DNA from: Propionibacteriaceae bacterium AM104-82
Lineage (GTDB): Bacteria > Actinomycetota > Actinomycetes > Propionibacteriales > Propionibacteriaceae
Direction: 5' to 3'
Length of the DNA: 61,336 nt
Assembly: GCA_027658995.1 (NCBI GenBank)
Contig: JAQDQK010000020.1
Span: forward strand, 1-61,336
The notes under the pieces were generated by a model. It made no database searches and was not told where the DNA came from. It saw only the letters and a program-made list of their open reading frames with translations. Positions 17,110 to 26,064 of this stretch are shown here, piece after piece. Numbering within the stretch: the first letter of the stretch is position 1; every line of letters starts with the position of its first letter. The translations under genes were made by a program, and so were the position numbers.

Positions 17110-20100
17110 TCAGCTCAGCGCCGTGTCCAGCGCCTTCCAGTCGATGCCTGCCGGGGCGGCGTGGAGCAGCGACGCGAGGAGCCCCTGCCGGGCGGCCCGG
17201 ATCGACGGGTCCTCGGCGTTGACGAGGATCTCCTCGAAGAACTCCTCCGCCGCGGCGACCGGCGGGTCGGTCAGTTCGACGACATCGGCGAGCGAGCGCG
17301 ACGCGACGTCGGAGGGCATCGCCTCGATGGCGTCGGCAAGCGCCAGTTCCGCGGGTTCGGAGAGCTTCGCGCGGTCGTAGGAGGGCTTGACCTTGGGGGG
17401 CAGGATCCGCGAGATGCGCACAAGCGCCTCCACGAGGTCGCCCAGCCGCTCGTCCTCCAGGGCGGACAGCTCGCCGAGCAGGCGGCCGGCGCGTCCGGGG
17501 GCGTTGGCCGCGGGCAGGATCGCGTTCACCAGGTCGGCGGAGGTGCCCTCGTCGCGCAGCAGTTGGGCGAAGCGGCCGATGGTGAACTCCAGCGCCGAGT
17601 CGACGGCGTCGGGGGCGACGTCGACGCCCTGCTCCGCGAGCCGTGCGACGGCGTCCTCGAGCCCGGCGCGGATGGTGAGGCCCTCCAACGGGGTGCCAGC
17701 GGACTCGCGCAGGATCCGCACGACGCCGAGCGCGGCGCGGCGCAGCCCGAACGGGTCGGACGAGCCGGTGGGCTTCGCGCCGAGCGCGAACATGGCCGCC
17801 AGCAGGTCGAAGCGGTCGCCGAGCGCAAGCAGCGCGCCGGGCACGGTCGCCGGGACCGGGTCGGCCGAGGTGTGCGGCTGCTCCATCTCGTACAGCGCAT
17901 CCGCGACGGCCTCGGTCTCGCCGAGCCGGACCGCGTACTCCTTCGCGATGAACCCGGCGAGCGAGCTCATCTCGACGACCATCTCGGTGGCAAGGTCGAA
18001 CTTGGCCAGCGCACCGGCGCGGTTCAGCGTCTCGCGGTCGGCGCCGTCGAGGCCGATCCGGTCGGCCAGCTTGGCGGCGACGTCGGCGATGCGGCGGGCG
18101 CGGAGCCCGACGGAGCCGAGCCGGTCCTCGAACGTGAGCTTCTCCAGCCCGGGCACGAAGCTGTCGGCGTCGGCGGCCTTGAGGTCGGAGTTCCAGAAGA
18201 ACAGCGCGTCCTCGTAGCGGGCGCGGATCACCGACTCGTTGCCCGCGCGGACGGTGTCGTCGTCGCAGAGGCCGTTGGCCATCGTGACGAAGTGCGGCGC
18301 CAGCTTCCCGTCGAGGTAGACGGGCAGGTAGCGCTGGTGCTTGCGCATCACGGTGGTGAGGATGCGCTCCGGCAGTTCGAGGTAGCGCTCCTCGAAGTGG
18401 CCGAGCACGCCGTGCGGGTCCTCGACCAGGTTGGTGATCTCGTCGACGAGCGCGGCCTCGCCATCCAGGTCGACGGTGCCGCCGACGGTCGCGGCGAGCC
18501 GGGTCGCCTGGTCGCGGACCGAGCCCTTGCGGGCGTCGGTGGCGAGCAGGATCGCACCCTTGGCGATGGTCGGCAGCAGGTCGGCCGCGGTGGCGACGTC
18601 GACGGTGCCGACGAGCGCGCCGTCCGAGCGGGCGCCGTCCTCGCCCGCGACGGGGCGCTGCAGGTAGGTGGTGCGGCCGGCGACGAGGTCGGAGACCGCG
18701 ACGGGCACGACGGCCGGGCCCCAGAGGGCGACCAGCCAGCGGATGGCGCGCGAGAACGACAGCTTCGGGTCGTTCCAGCGCATGTTCTTCTCGGCGCGGA
18801 GCCCGCTGACGACGTCGGCGACGATCTCGCCCATCACGTCAAGCACGCCCCGGCCCTGCACCAGGACGCTGACGGCGGCGTGCTCGTTGCCGCCGATCTC
18901 GGCCTTGACGACCTGGTCGGCGGTGACGCCCTGGCCGCGCATGAAGCCCTCGAGCGGCTTGGTGGGGTTGCCCGCGGCGTCGAAGGCGGCCGACCACTTG
19001 GGTCCCTTGCGGAGCTGCTCGGCGTCGGGCTCGCTCGCCGCGAGGTCCTCGACGATCGCGACGATGCGGCGGGGGGTGCCCTCGACGGTGATCGCGCCGT
19101 GCGTCAGCCGGGTCGCGTCGAGCTTGGCGGTGAGGGCCTCGCGGACGGCGTCGACCGTCTGCGGGACGACGTGCGGGGGCAGTTCCTCGACGCCGATCTC
19201 GAGCGCGAAGGTCTGCGCGTCGGAGGGCAGGTCGACGGGGGCCTCGGGCGTCGCGGGCGCGGCCTCGACGGCCTCGCGGGTCAGTGGGAAGCCCAACTCC
19301 TCGCGGCGCTCGATCCACAGCGCCGCGGTGTCGCGCATCAGGCGGCGCATGGTGGCGAAGGCCTTTGCGCGCTCGGTGGTGGAGATGGCGCCGCGGGCGT
19401 CGAGCACGTTGAACGCGTGGCTCGACTTGAGGATGTAGGAGTGCGCGGGCACGGGGAGGCGGGCCTCGACCATTCGGGTCGCCTCGCCGACGTAGGTCTC
19501 GTAGAGCCTGCGGTTGGCCTCGACGTCCGCGTCGTCGAGGTAGTAGCGGCTCATCTCGTATTCCTGCTGCCCGAACGCCTCGCCGTAGGTGACGATGCGG
19601 CCGTCGGCAGCGGTGGCGTAGGCGATGTCCTTGAAGTGCGTCACGCCCTGCTGTGCCATCAGGATGCGCTCGACGCCGTAGGTCAGTTCGACGGGGATCG
19701 GGTCGAGGTTCTGGCCGCCGACCTGCTGGAAGTAGGTGAACTGCGTGATCTCCATGCCGTCCAGCCACACCTCCCAGCCGAGGCCCCATGCGCCGATCGC
19801 TGGCTGCTGCCAGTTGTCCTCGACGAAGCGCACGTCGTGCTTGCTCAGGTCGATACCGAGGGCCTCCAGCGAGCCGAGGTACAGCTCCTGCGGGTCGCCC
19901 GGCTCGGGCTTGAGGATCACCTGGAACTGGGTGTGGGTCTGCAGGCGGTTGGGGTTCTCGCCGTAGCGCGAGTCGTCGGGTCGCACCGATGGCTCGACGT
20001 AGGCGACGTCCCACGGCTCGGGGCCGAGCACGCGCAGGACCGTCGCCGGGTTCATGGTTCCGGCGCCGACCTCCGTGTTGAAGGGCTGCCAGGTCAGGCA

Positions 20101-20157
20101 GCCCTTGGAGGTCCAGTAGTCGGAAAGTCGGCGTAGGGCGTCTTGCATCGTCAGCAC
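17110..20157 (-). CDS. glyQS: Glycyl-tRNA synthetase, fused alpha and beta subunits
   Basis: A 1015-aa protein that charges tRNA-Gly. Residues 1 to about 295 match bacterial GlyQ: EVGAGTMNPAT, GPEPWDVAYVEPS, RYGENPNRLQ, FVEDNW..P..GAWGLGWEVWL and MEITQFTYFQQVGG. A linker near 295-315 leads to GlyS, starting FALEIGVEELPPHVV and running through the HD-like and C-terminal anticodon-binding regions. GTG 20157 or ATG 20148 (fourth codon) could be the start; the ATG fits GlyQ better. Many actinobacteria use the unrelated single-chain alpha2 enzyme, so this fused bacterial type is notable. Confidence 0.95.
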   Translation of the reverse strand: MLTMQDALRRLSDYWTSKGCLTWQPFNTEVGAGTMNPATVLRVLGPEPWDVAYVEPSVRPDDSRYGENPNRLQTHTQFQVILKPEPGDPQELYLGSLEALGIDLSKHDVRFVEDNWQQPAIGAWGLGWEVWLDGMEITQFTYFQQVGGQNLDPIPVELTYGVERILMAQQGVTHFKDIAYATAADGRIVTYGEAFGQQEYEMSRYYLDDADVEANRRLYETYVGEATRMVEARLPVPAHSYILKSSHAFNVLDARGAISTTERAKAFATMRRLMRDTAALWIERREELGFPLTREAVEAAPATPEAPVDLPSDAQTFALEIGVEELPPHVVPQTVDAVREALTAKLDATRLTHGAITVEGTPRRIVAIVEDLAASEPDAEQLRKGPKWSAAFDAAGNPTKPLEGFMRGQGVTADQVVKAEIGGNEHAAVSVLVQGRGVLDVMGEIVADVVSGLRAEKNMRWNDPKLSFSRAIRWLVALWGPAVVPVAVSDLVAGRTTYLQRPVAGEDGARSDGALVGTVDVATAADLLPTIAKGAILLATDARKGSVRDQATRLAATVGGTVDLDGEAALVDEITNLVEDPHGVLGHFEERYLELPERILTTVMRKHQRYLPVYLDGKLAPHFVTMANGLCDDDTVRAGNESVIRARYEDALFFWNSDLKAADADSFVPGLEKLTFEDRLGSVGLRARRIADVAAKLADRIGLDGADRETLNRAGALAKFDLATEMVVEMSSLAGFIAKEYAVRLGETEAVADALYEMEQPHTSADPVPATVPGALLALGDRFDLLAAMFALGAKPTGSSDPFGLRRAALGVVRILRESAGTPLEGLTIRAGLEDAVARLAEQGVDVAPDAVDSALEFTIGRFAQLLRDEGTSADLVNAILPAANAPGRAGRLLGELSALEDERLGDLVEALVRISRILPPKVKPSYDRAKLSEPAELALADAIEAMPSDVASRSLADVVELTDPPVAAAEEFFEEILVNAEDPSIRAARQGLLASLLHAAPAGIDWKALDTALS

Positions 20158-20322
20158 CCGGGCATTCTAGCCCTCGGCGGCGCCCTGCCCGGCCTCGGTC
20201 GCTGCGCCCCTCGAGGTGGTGCCCGTTCGGGTGCCGCACCCACGGACGCGGACGCCGCGCGAGGGGCCGGTTGGCCGTGTGACATGCTGGGCAGAGCCGA
20301 AGAACACATGGAGGTGTCACGC

Positions 20323-21267
20323 ATGAAGGTCCTCGTCCCCAGGGCATACCGCGGCAAGGTGCCGGTCGTCGACGGCGTCGAGTTCGTCACGATCGACCAC
20401 TCGGTCCCCGTGCCGGAGGAACACGTCGACGCGGACGTGCTGGTCGCCTGGGGTCAGCCGGCCGACGTGCTGCGCGACTCTGCGGAGCGGCTGACGAACC
20501 TCAAGCTGGTGCAGGCCTTCCTGGCGGGCCCGGACCCCGTCGTCGCCGCCGGGTTCCCCGTCGAGGTGCCCATCGCCACCGGCGTCGGGCTGCACGACGG
20601 GCCGGTCTCGGAGCACGCGCTCGGCATGATCCTGGCGTTGATGCGCCACCTGCCGCTCGCCCTGCAGAACCAGGAACAGCACTACTGGGACCCGAAGCTC
20701 GATGGCGCCATGAAGCTGCGCGCAGACGACGGCCGCGTCACGACGCTCAACGACGCGAACGTGACGATCTGGGGCTACGGCTCCATCGGGTCGACGCTGG
20801 CGCCGCTGCTGCAGTCGCTCGGGGCGAAGGTCACGGGCGCCGCCAGGACGGCGGGTGAGCGCGGGGGAGTGACGGTCGTCGACTACGAGGGGCTAGCCGA
20901 CGTGCTCGCCAACACCGACGTCCTCGTGATGATCCTTCCGCACCACCCCACCACCGCCAACGCGATGAACGCCGAGCGGTTCGCCCAGCTCAAGCCGGGC
21001 GCGCTGCTGGTCAACGTGGGCCGCGGCAGCACCGTCGACGAGGAGGCCCTTGTCGAGGCGCTGAGGTCGGGACATCTGGCGGGCGCCGCCGTCGACGTGA
21101 CGGCGACCGAGCCGCTGCCGTCCGAGTCGCCGCTCTGGGATGAGAAGAACCTGCTGATCACGCCGCACGTCGCGGGCGGCCGCCCGCAGAACGGCGACAA
21201 ATTGCTCGCCCAGAACATCGACGCGATCCGCACCGGCGGCGAGATCCGCAACCTGGTGCGCCGCTAG
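20323..21267 (+). CDS. D-isomer-specific 2-hydroxyacid dehydrogenase
   Basis: A 314-aa NAD-dependent dehydrogenase. The Rossmann motif GYGSIG is at 151-156. The catalytic residues R234 (NVGRGSTVDEEAL), E263 (ATEPLP) and H282 (ITPHVAGG) are all present. The best start is ATG 20323, with GGAGGTG six bases upstream. It resembles phosphoglycerate/hydroxypyruvate-reductase relatives. The substrate is not clear and no pathway neighbours point to one. Confidence 0.92.
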   Translation: MKVLVPRAYRGKVPVVDGVEFVTIDHSVPVPEEHVDADVLVAWGQPADVLRDSAERLTNLKLVQAFLAGPDPVVAAGFPVEVPIATGVGLHDGPVSEHALGMILALMRHLPLALQNQEQHYWDPKLDGAMKLRADDGRVTTLNDANVTIWGYGSIGSTLAPLLQSLGAKVTGAARTAGERGGVTVVDYEGLADVLANTDVLVMILPHHPTTANAMNAERFAQLKPGALLVNVGRGSTVDEEALVEALRSGHLAGAAVDVTATEPLPSESPLWDEKNLLITPHVAGGRPQNGDKLLAQNIDAIRTGGEIRNLVRR

Positions 21268-21307
21268 GGCCCCTGGCCCCGTCGCGTGGCGCGGGTAGAG
21301 GGGTTCC

Positions 21308-21387
21308 TTGAGCATGTTTGGTTGCTCGTTGCCGCTGCAAGCGTTAACACAGGCCAGTTTTCGCAACGAGACACCAAACATGCTCAA
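21308..21387. repeat. 80-bp inverted-repeat element, AT-rich
   Basis: Left arm 21308-21332 begins TTGAGCATGTTTGGT and continues CTCGTTGC. The right arm 21363-21387 is its reverse complement with two mismatches in 25 bp. A 30-bp spacer lies between. It is clearly lower in GC than the flanks. It could be a terminator-like hairpin for the dehydrogenase gene or a small non-autonomous mobile repeat. No transposase is nearby. Confidence 0.75.
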
Positions 21388-21494
21388 ACGCACACCCGAC
21401 CCAGGCCCCCGCAGCGCCCCGGGGAGGCGGCGTGGACGCGCCTTGGGCACGGGTTGACTTGTGGGGCCGCGCGCGGGCGTCGAAGATTGAGCGT

Positions 21495-22397
21495 GTGAGC
21501 ACCACCCGAGTCGACCTGACCAAGTTCGCCTGGCTGTCCATCGCGGCGGCCCTCGCGACGATCGCGCTCAAGTCCGCCGCGTGGCTGGTCACCGGATCGG
21601 TCGGCCTGCTCTCCGACGCCGCCGAGTCCGTCGTCAACCTGGTCGCCGCGATCGTCGCGCTGATCGCGCTGCGCGTCGCCGCGAAGCCCGCCGACAAGAA
21701 CCACCACTTCGGCCACTCGAAGGCGGAGTACTTCTCCTCGGCCATCGAGGGCGTGATGATCTTCGTCGCCGCGTCCGTGATCCTGGTGCTCGGCATCCAG
21801 CGGTTGCTGAACCCGCAACCGCTCGAGCAGGTCGGGATCGGCCTGCTGATCTCCGTGGTGGCGGCGCTGCTCAACGGCGCGGTCGCCATGGTGCTGATCA
21901 GGGCGGGGCGACGCTACAACTCGATCACGCTGCGCGCAGACGGGCAGCACCTGATGACCGACCTGATCACCTCGATCGGGGTCGTGGTGGGCGTCGGCCT
22001 CGTCTGGCTGACGGGGTGGCAGATCCTCGACCCGATCGTCGCCATCGCGGTCGGCATCAACATCCTCTGGACGGGCTGGCGGCTCGTCTCGGAGTCGACG
22101 GCGGGCCTGATGGACGAGTCGCTGCCGAAGGAGACCAACGCCCGGATCCGCGAGATCCTGGACGGCCACACCAGCGACGAGATCAAGTTCCATGCGCTGC
22201 GCACCCGCGTCTCCGGCGCGAGGGCCTTCATGGAGATGCACATGCTCGTGCCGGGGGCGTGGAGCGTCAAGGAGGGCCACGACGCCATGGAGGACCTCAT
22301 CGAGGAGATCCGCGGCGAGTTCCCGGACCTGCACGTCACGGGCCACCTCGAGCCGGTCGAGGACCCGCGCAGCTACGAGGACGAGCACCTCGACTGA
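21495..22397 (+). CDS. Cation diffusion facilitator (CDF) transporter
   Basis: A 300-aa proton-coupled metal exporter. Six transmembrane helices carry the family metal sites LLSDAAES (helix 2) and LMTDLITS (helix 5). HHFGHSKAEYF lies between helices 2 and 3, and a C-terminal cytoplasmic ferredoxin-like domain ends near HVTGHLEPVED. The start is GTG 21495, which opens with VSTTRVDLTKFAWL. AAGATT lies 6 nt upstream, so it may be leaderless. The metal (Zn, Fe, Mn or Co) cannot be told from sequence. Confidence 0.93.
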   Translation: MSTTRVDLTKFAWLSIAAALATIALKSAAWLVTGSVGLLSDAAESVVNLVAAIVALIALRVAAKPADKNHHFGHSKAEYFSSAIEGVMIFVAASVILVLGIQRLLNPQPLEQVGIGLLISVVAALLNGAVAMVLIRAGRRYNSITLRADGQHLMTDLITSIGVVVGVGLVWLTGWQILDPIVAIAVGINILWTGWRLVSESTAGLMDESLPKETNARIREILDGHTSDEIKFHALRTRVSGARAFMEMHMLVPGAWSVKEGHDAMEDLIEEIRGEFPDLHVTGHLEPVEDPRSYEDEHLD

Positions 22398-22404
22398 CCT
22401 GCGA

Positions 22405-22676
22405 TCATGCCTCCGACGGGGCCTCAGGGTCCCAGCGCCTTCCCTGCCTCCGCAGCGGTGAGAGCGCGACGATCGTCGTCGCCACGGCGAAGACCGCGAC
22501 GATGCCGAGCAGGGTGCCGCGGTCCCGAGCAGCGTGAGGCTGACGCCGCCGAGCGAGGCGCCGAGCACGGCGCGGTCCGGTTGATCGAGCGCCGGGAGCG
22601 CGACGCCGCTGACCGCGGAGCCGAACGAGGAGATCGTCGCAGCGGCCCAGAAACGGGGGAACGCGCCGACTGCCAT
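22405..22676 (-). pseudogene. MFS transporter relic
   Basis: The minus strand starts MAVGAFPRFWAAATISSFGSAV, continues SGVALPAL, a typical first helix of a major facilitator exporter, then jumps to RAVLGASLGGVSLTLLG, typical of the penultimate helices. After a frameshift near 22527 it ends GTLLGIVAVFAVATTIVALSPLRR. About ten helices are missing and the reading frame is broken, so this is a deletion remnant. It explains the otherwise gene-free 360 bp here. Confidence 0.75.
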
Positions 22677-22759
22677 GTCGACATTGTTCACGAACGCCGG
22701 GGCAGGCGCGTGAGCGGCGTAGGCTCCCGGGAAAGCCAACGACGGCAGATGGAGGACGC

Positions 22760-23629
22760 ATGGTCACCGCACCACCGCCCGACCCGATCGGCCAACCCAC
22801 CCCGACCCGGCGGCCCAATCCCTCCGCCGGTTCCGCTCAGGTCGGCCCCGCCCAGCCGGGATCGCCACGTCCCGCTCCGGTCAGGTCCGATGCCGCCTCC
22901 CAGGACGGCCCACCCACTCGGGTCGGCGCGCCCGCTCAGGCCGGCGCCCGCGGTCGGACGGCGGCGCTACGCCGGATCCTCGTCGCGATCGTGGTGGTGG
23001 CCTTCGGGATCGCCGCGATCCTCGGCATCGTGACGCTCATCGTCGGCAGCCTCGGGGAGACCGCGAGCAAGGTCCTCATCACGACCGCCGTCATCGGGGC
23101 CTACAGCATCGGCGCGCTGTGCTGCGTGGCGCTCGTGGGGCGCAGGCTGGAGATGTTCGGCCTGATCGGGGCGCTGGTCGCCGTCGCGGCGGCCGCGTAC
23201 AGCGTGTTCCTGGTGTGGGTGAGCTTCTCGTTCAACGACGCCGTCTACCGCGTCCTGTGGACGGTGATGTCGCTGACGGTCGCGTGGTCGTTCGCGTCGC
23301 TGCTCCTGCTGCTGTCGGACCGCCGCCGACCGGTCGTCCGCTGGGGGCTGCGGGTGACGCTCGCGCTGTTCGTCGCGGTGCTGCTCGTGGTGTGGTTCAT
23401 GGTGTGGGTCGAGAACTGGGACAACGACGTGGTGCCGCGCCTGCTCGGCGTGCTCGCCATCCTGGCGACCCTCGGCGCGATCGTGGTGCCGGTGCTGTCG
23501 ATCCTGCTTCCCGACCAGAGTCGCGCGGAGGGTGCGCTGCCTGACGGGGTCGCACAGGCGCTGGTCTCCGAGGCGCAGCGCCGCGGGGTCAGCGTCGAGG
23601 AGTTGGTCCGCCCGATCCTGCGCCCGTGA
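22760..23629 (+). CDS. Multi-pass membrane protein of unknown function
   Basis: The 289-aa protein has a Pro/Ala/Arg-rich N-terminal 65 residues, probably disordered, then about six hydrophobic helices (beginning ILVAIVVVAFGIAAILGIVTL, with one segment FMVWVENWDNDVV facing outward). A C-terminal 35-residue soluble tail ends RRGVSVEELVRPILRP. The ATG at 22760 has GGAGG five bases upstream. TAGGCT at about 22708 may be its -10 box. No family is recognised. Confidence 0.75.
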   Translation: MVTAPPPDPIGQPTPTRRPNPSAGSAQVGPAQPGSPRPAPVRSDAASQDGPPTRVGAPAQAGARGRTAALRRILVAIVVVAFGIAAILGIVTLIVGSLGETASKVLITTAVIGAYSIGALCCVALVGRRLEMFGLIGALVAVAAAAYSVFLVWVSFSFNDAVYRVLWTVMSLTVAWSFASLLLLLSDRRRPVVRWGLRVTLALFVAVLLVVWFMVWVENWDNDVVPRLLGVLAILATLGAIVVPVLSILLPDQSRAEGALPDGVAQALVSEAQRRGVSVEELVRPILRP

Positions 23630-23633
23630 CCGC

Positions 23634-24330
23634 TGGTTGAGCCATGAGGCGGCGCGGGGCGTCGCCTCATCGGTCGAAACCTCTGGCATCCGGTGCTGGG
23701 ATCCGTTGGTTGAGCCATGAATCGGCGCGGAGCGTCGGTTCATCGGTCGAAACCTCTGGCGTCCGGTGCTGGGACTTGGGTCGGGCTTTTGGGTGCGGAG
23801 GTTTCGACCGATGAGGTCCGCTGGCGCGTCCCTGTTGGTTGAGCCATGAATCGGCGCGGAGCGTCGGTTCATCGGTCGAAACCTCTGGCATCCGGTGCTG
23901 GGACTTGGGTCAGCCTTTGGGTGCGGAGGGTTTCGACCGATGAGGTCCGCTGACGCGTCCCTCATGGCTCAACCAGCGCGACCGATGAGGTCCGCTGACG
24001 CGTCCCTCATGGCTCAACCAGCGGTGCCTGGTGCGTCCGCTCACCAGCGCCTTGGTTGGCGTCGGCAGGCGGCGGGCCTTGTTGGTTGAGCGCCATGAAG
24101 TGGCGCGGAGCGTCGCTTCATCGGTCGAAACCTCTGGCGTCCGGTGCTGGGACTTGGGTCAGGCTTTTGGGTGCGGAGGGTTTCGACCGATGAGGTCCGC
24201 TGGCGCGTCCCTCATGGCTCAACCAGCGCGACCGATGAGGTCCGCTGACGCGTCCCTCATGGCTCAACCAGCGGTGCCGGGCGCCTCCCTATGGCTCAAC
24301 CAGGGCGCGGCTCAAACAGCGCGTCGGCTC
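23634..24330. repeat. Field of inverted A-hairpin-B repeats (family 1, cluster 1)
   Basis: This 700-bp convergent gap is filled by one repeat family. The unit is box A GGTTGAGCCATGA, an 18- to 19-bp hairpin core, then box B TCATCGGTCGAAACC. Units occur as inverted pairs around a conserved spacer of about 45 bp (..CCGGTGCTGGGACTTGGGTC..). Two core types exist: one around GGCGCGGAGCGTC, the other around GACGCGTCAGCGG. Left arms start near 23635, 23709, 23835 and 24082. Right arms end near 23979, 24024, 24228 and 24275. No gene is seen inside. Confidence 0.9.
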
Positions 24331-24880
24331 AACCGGCGCGGCCGGCCGACCTCAGGGCCGCGAGGCCAGCCGCGACCAGGGCGCCGACCTCTTCGCGCAC
24401 CACCGGGTCGTCGACCGGGAACCAGCGCACGTCCTCGGACTCGTCCGACACGTGCGGCACCGCGTCGGACGGCACCCTCGTGGCGAACCGGATGTCCAGG
24501 TGCTCGTGGCAGGCGAACCGGCCGCCCAACTCGTGCGCGTCCAACTGCGCGGGCACCAGGGCGCCGTCGATCGGCACCCCGCACTCCTCGCGGCCCTCGC
24601 GCCGCGCGGCGGCCTCGACGCTCACGTCGTCGGCCTCCACGTGCCCACCGGGCTGCAGCCATCGCTGCGCCTTGGCGTGGAACACCAGCAGCACGCGCGT
24701 GAGATCCTCGTCGAATGGGACCAGGCTCGCCGTGAAGTGCACCGGCCCGCCGGACTTCTCCAACGACGCCTGCCCGTGCTCGGACGCGAAGCGGCGGTAG
24801 CGCTCAAGCAGGGCCGCCTGCTGATCGTCGGACGGGGTCCAGGCGGTCAGCAGGCGGTCGAGGTCGGACTGCGCCCTCAC
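24329..24880 (-). CDS. NUDIX hydrolase
   Basis: A 183-aa pyrophosphohydrolase. The Nudix box is GGHVEADDVSVEAAARREGR followed by EECGV, the common variant with one extra residue before R-E. An N-terminal extension of about 45 residues precedes the fold. GTG 24880 overlaps the stop of the upstream kinase gene by four bases (GTGA). The stop codon (24329-24331) is the TGA of a degenerate repeat end GGTTGAGCC. Context suggests cleanup or hydrolysis of a nucleotide or nucleotide-sugar, but the substrate is unknown. Confidence 0.9.
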   Translation of the reverse strand: MRAQSDLDRLLTAWTPSDDQQAALLERYRRFASEHGQASLEKSGGPVHFTASLVPFDEDLTRVLLVFHAKAQRWLQPGGHVEADDVSVEAAARREGREECGVPIDGALVPAQLDAHELGGRFACHEHLDIRFATRVPSDAVPHVSDESEDVRWFPVDDPVVREEVGALVAAGLAALRSAGRAG

Positions 24881-26064
24881 AGGCGACGCGCCGGCCCGCC
24901 GGGGCGGGTGACGACGATGGAGGCGGTCTGTGCGACCTCCGGGAACTCGGCGAGGTAGGCCTCCAGCCAGCGGTCGCCGAACGCCTGTGCGTCAACCGTC
25001 GGGACCAGCGCCCACACGGAGCCGCCGAACCCGGCGCCGAAGCCCGCCGAGGCGGTCGCGCCCAGTTCGCGCGCAAGCGCCTGCAGGCGGTTGGTCTCGG
25101 GGACCTGGTTGCCGAGCACGTCGGCCGCGTTGCGGTGCGACTCGTCCGCCGCGGCCCCGAACGCCGCAAGGTCGCCTGCGCGCAGCGCCGCGACGGCGCG
25201 GGGGATGACGACCTCGGACTCGGTCACGAAGGCGCTCAGCCGCCTGCTCAGCGACGCGTCGTGCGCCGTCACGGCACGCAGGCCCTCGAGCGCGTCCTCG
25301 TCGCTTGCCAGCGCGTCGGCGACCACGGCGTCCTCGCTGCCCGTCGCGTCGTTCCACGCCTCGACGATCTCGCGCGCGTTGGCAGACAGCGAGTTGTAGT
25401 GCTCAAGCGCGGCGCCGGTCTTCTCGGCGAGCACGCCGGAGACGGCCACCACGAACGTCAGGTCCTCTGGCAGGTCGACCGACTCGCCCTCGACGATCGG
25501 GCAGAACGTGAACTCGGTGAGCTTGCCTGGGTGGCAGCACAGCATCGCGGTGTGGTCCTCGGACCCGCCGAACGTGCCGACGCCCTTCAGGCCCTCAAGC
25601 GTGCCGAACGTCAGGCCGTTCTCCATGGTGGCCATGTAGCCGGCCAGGTCGACGTCGTCGGAGATGTTCGACGTCCACTCCTCGCGTTCGCGGAGCCCGT
25701 TGTGGTCGGCGAGCGCCAGCGCGACCGCCACGACCAGCGCCGACGACGAACTCATGCCGGAGGCGAGCGGCAGGTCGGAGTCGATCACGATCCGCGCGGG
25801 GCGCAGGTCGCCGAAGTTGGAGGCGAGCCGGTCGAGGACCGCCTGCACGTAGTTGCCCCAATGGCCGCCGGGCAGGCCCGGATCGGTGCCGGGCTCCAGG
25901 CTGATCTCGCCGGGCAACGCGGTCGTGGAGGCCACGAAACCCGCGTCGGAGTCGGTCACCTCGATGGTGATGCCGCGGTCGACGGCGGCCAGCAGCGAGC
26001 GGCCGCCCATGTAGTCGGTGTGCTTACCGAGCACCTCGAGGCGACCCGGGACGAACCACTTCAC
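24877..26064 (-). CDS. GHMP sugar kinase, galactokinase-like
   Basis: A 395-aa kinase. N-terminal GRLEVLGKHTDYMGG resembles the galactokinase signature (LGEHTDY) with K for E. The ATP loop LPLASGMSSSSALVVA and the C-terminal GAGFGGSVWALVP are GHMP motifs. It probably phosphorylates a sugar at C1. GTG 26064 overlaps the upstream nucleotidyltransferase stop (GTGA), and its own stop overlaps the NUDIX start. Kinase plus nucleotidyltransferase suggests stepwise activation of a sugar to an NDP-sugar. Galactose is only the default guess, since the signature differs. Confidence 0.88.
   Translation of the reverse strand: MKWFVPGRLEVLGKHTDYMGGRSLLAAVDRGITIEVTDSDAGFVASTTALPGEISLEPGTDPGLPGGHWGNYVQAVLDRLASNFGDLRPARIVIDSDLPLASGMSSSSALVVAVALALADHNGLREREEWTSNISDDVDLAGYMATMENGLTFGTLEGLKGVGTFGGSEDHTAMLCCHPGKLTEFTFCPIVEGESVDLPEDLTFVVAVSGVLAEKTGAALEHYNSLSANAREIVEAWNDATGSEDAVVADALASDEDALEGLRAVTAHDASLSRRLSAFVTESEVVIPRAVAALRAGDLAAFGAAADESHRNAADVLGNQVPETNRLQALARELGATASAGFGAGFGGSVWALVPTVDAQAFGDRWLEAYLAEFPEVAQTASIVVTRPGGPARRL

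Noticed and set aside
17071..20136. A 1021-codon open frame on the plus strand opposite glyQS
   Set aside because: It is the antisense of a strong GlyRS gene; its composition (runs of R, G, E, V and H) is the usual artefact of high-GC codon use. The same holds for the 1226-codon frame opposite nuoG/nuoH (45068-48748).
20149..20322. T-box leader before glycyl-tRNA synthetase
   Set aside because: The gap to the divergent gene is about 165 bp and I see no AGGGUGGNACCGCG-like T-box sequence.
23634..24330. CRISPR array
   Set aside because: The repeats are inverted pairs with conserved spacers, there is no cas gene, and the unit has hairpin cores rather than unique spacers.
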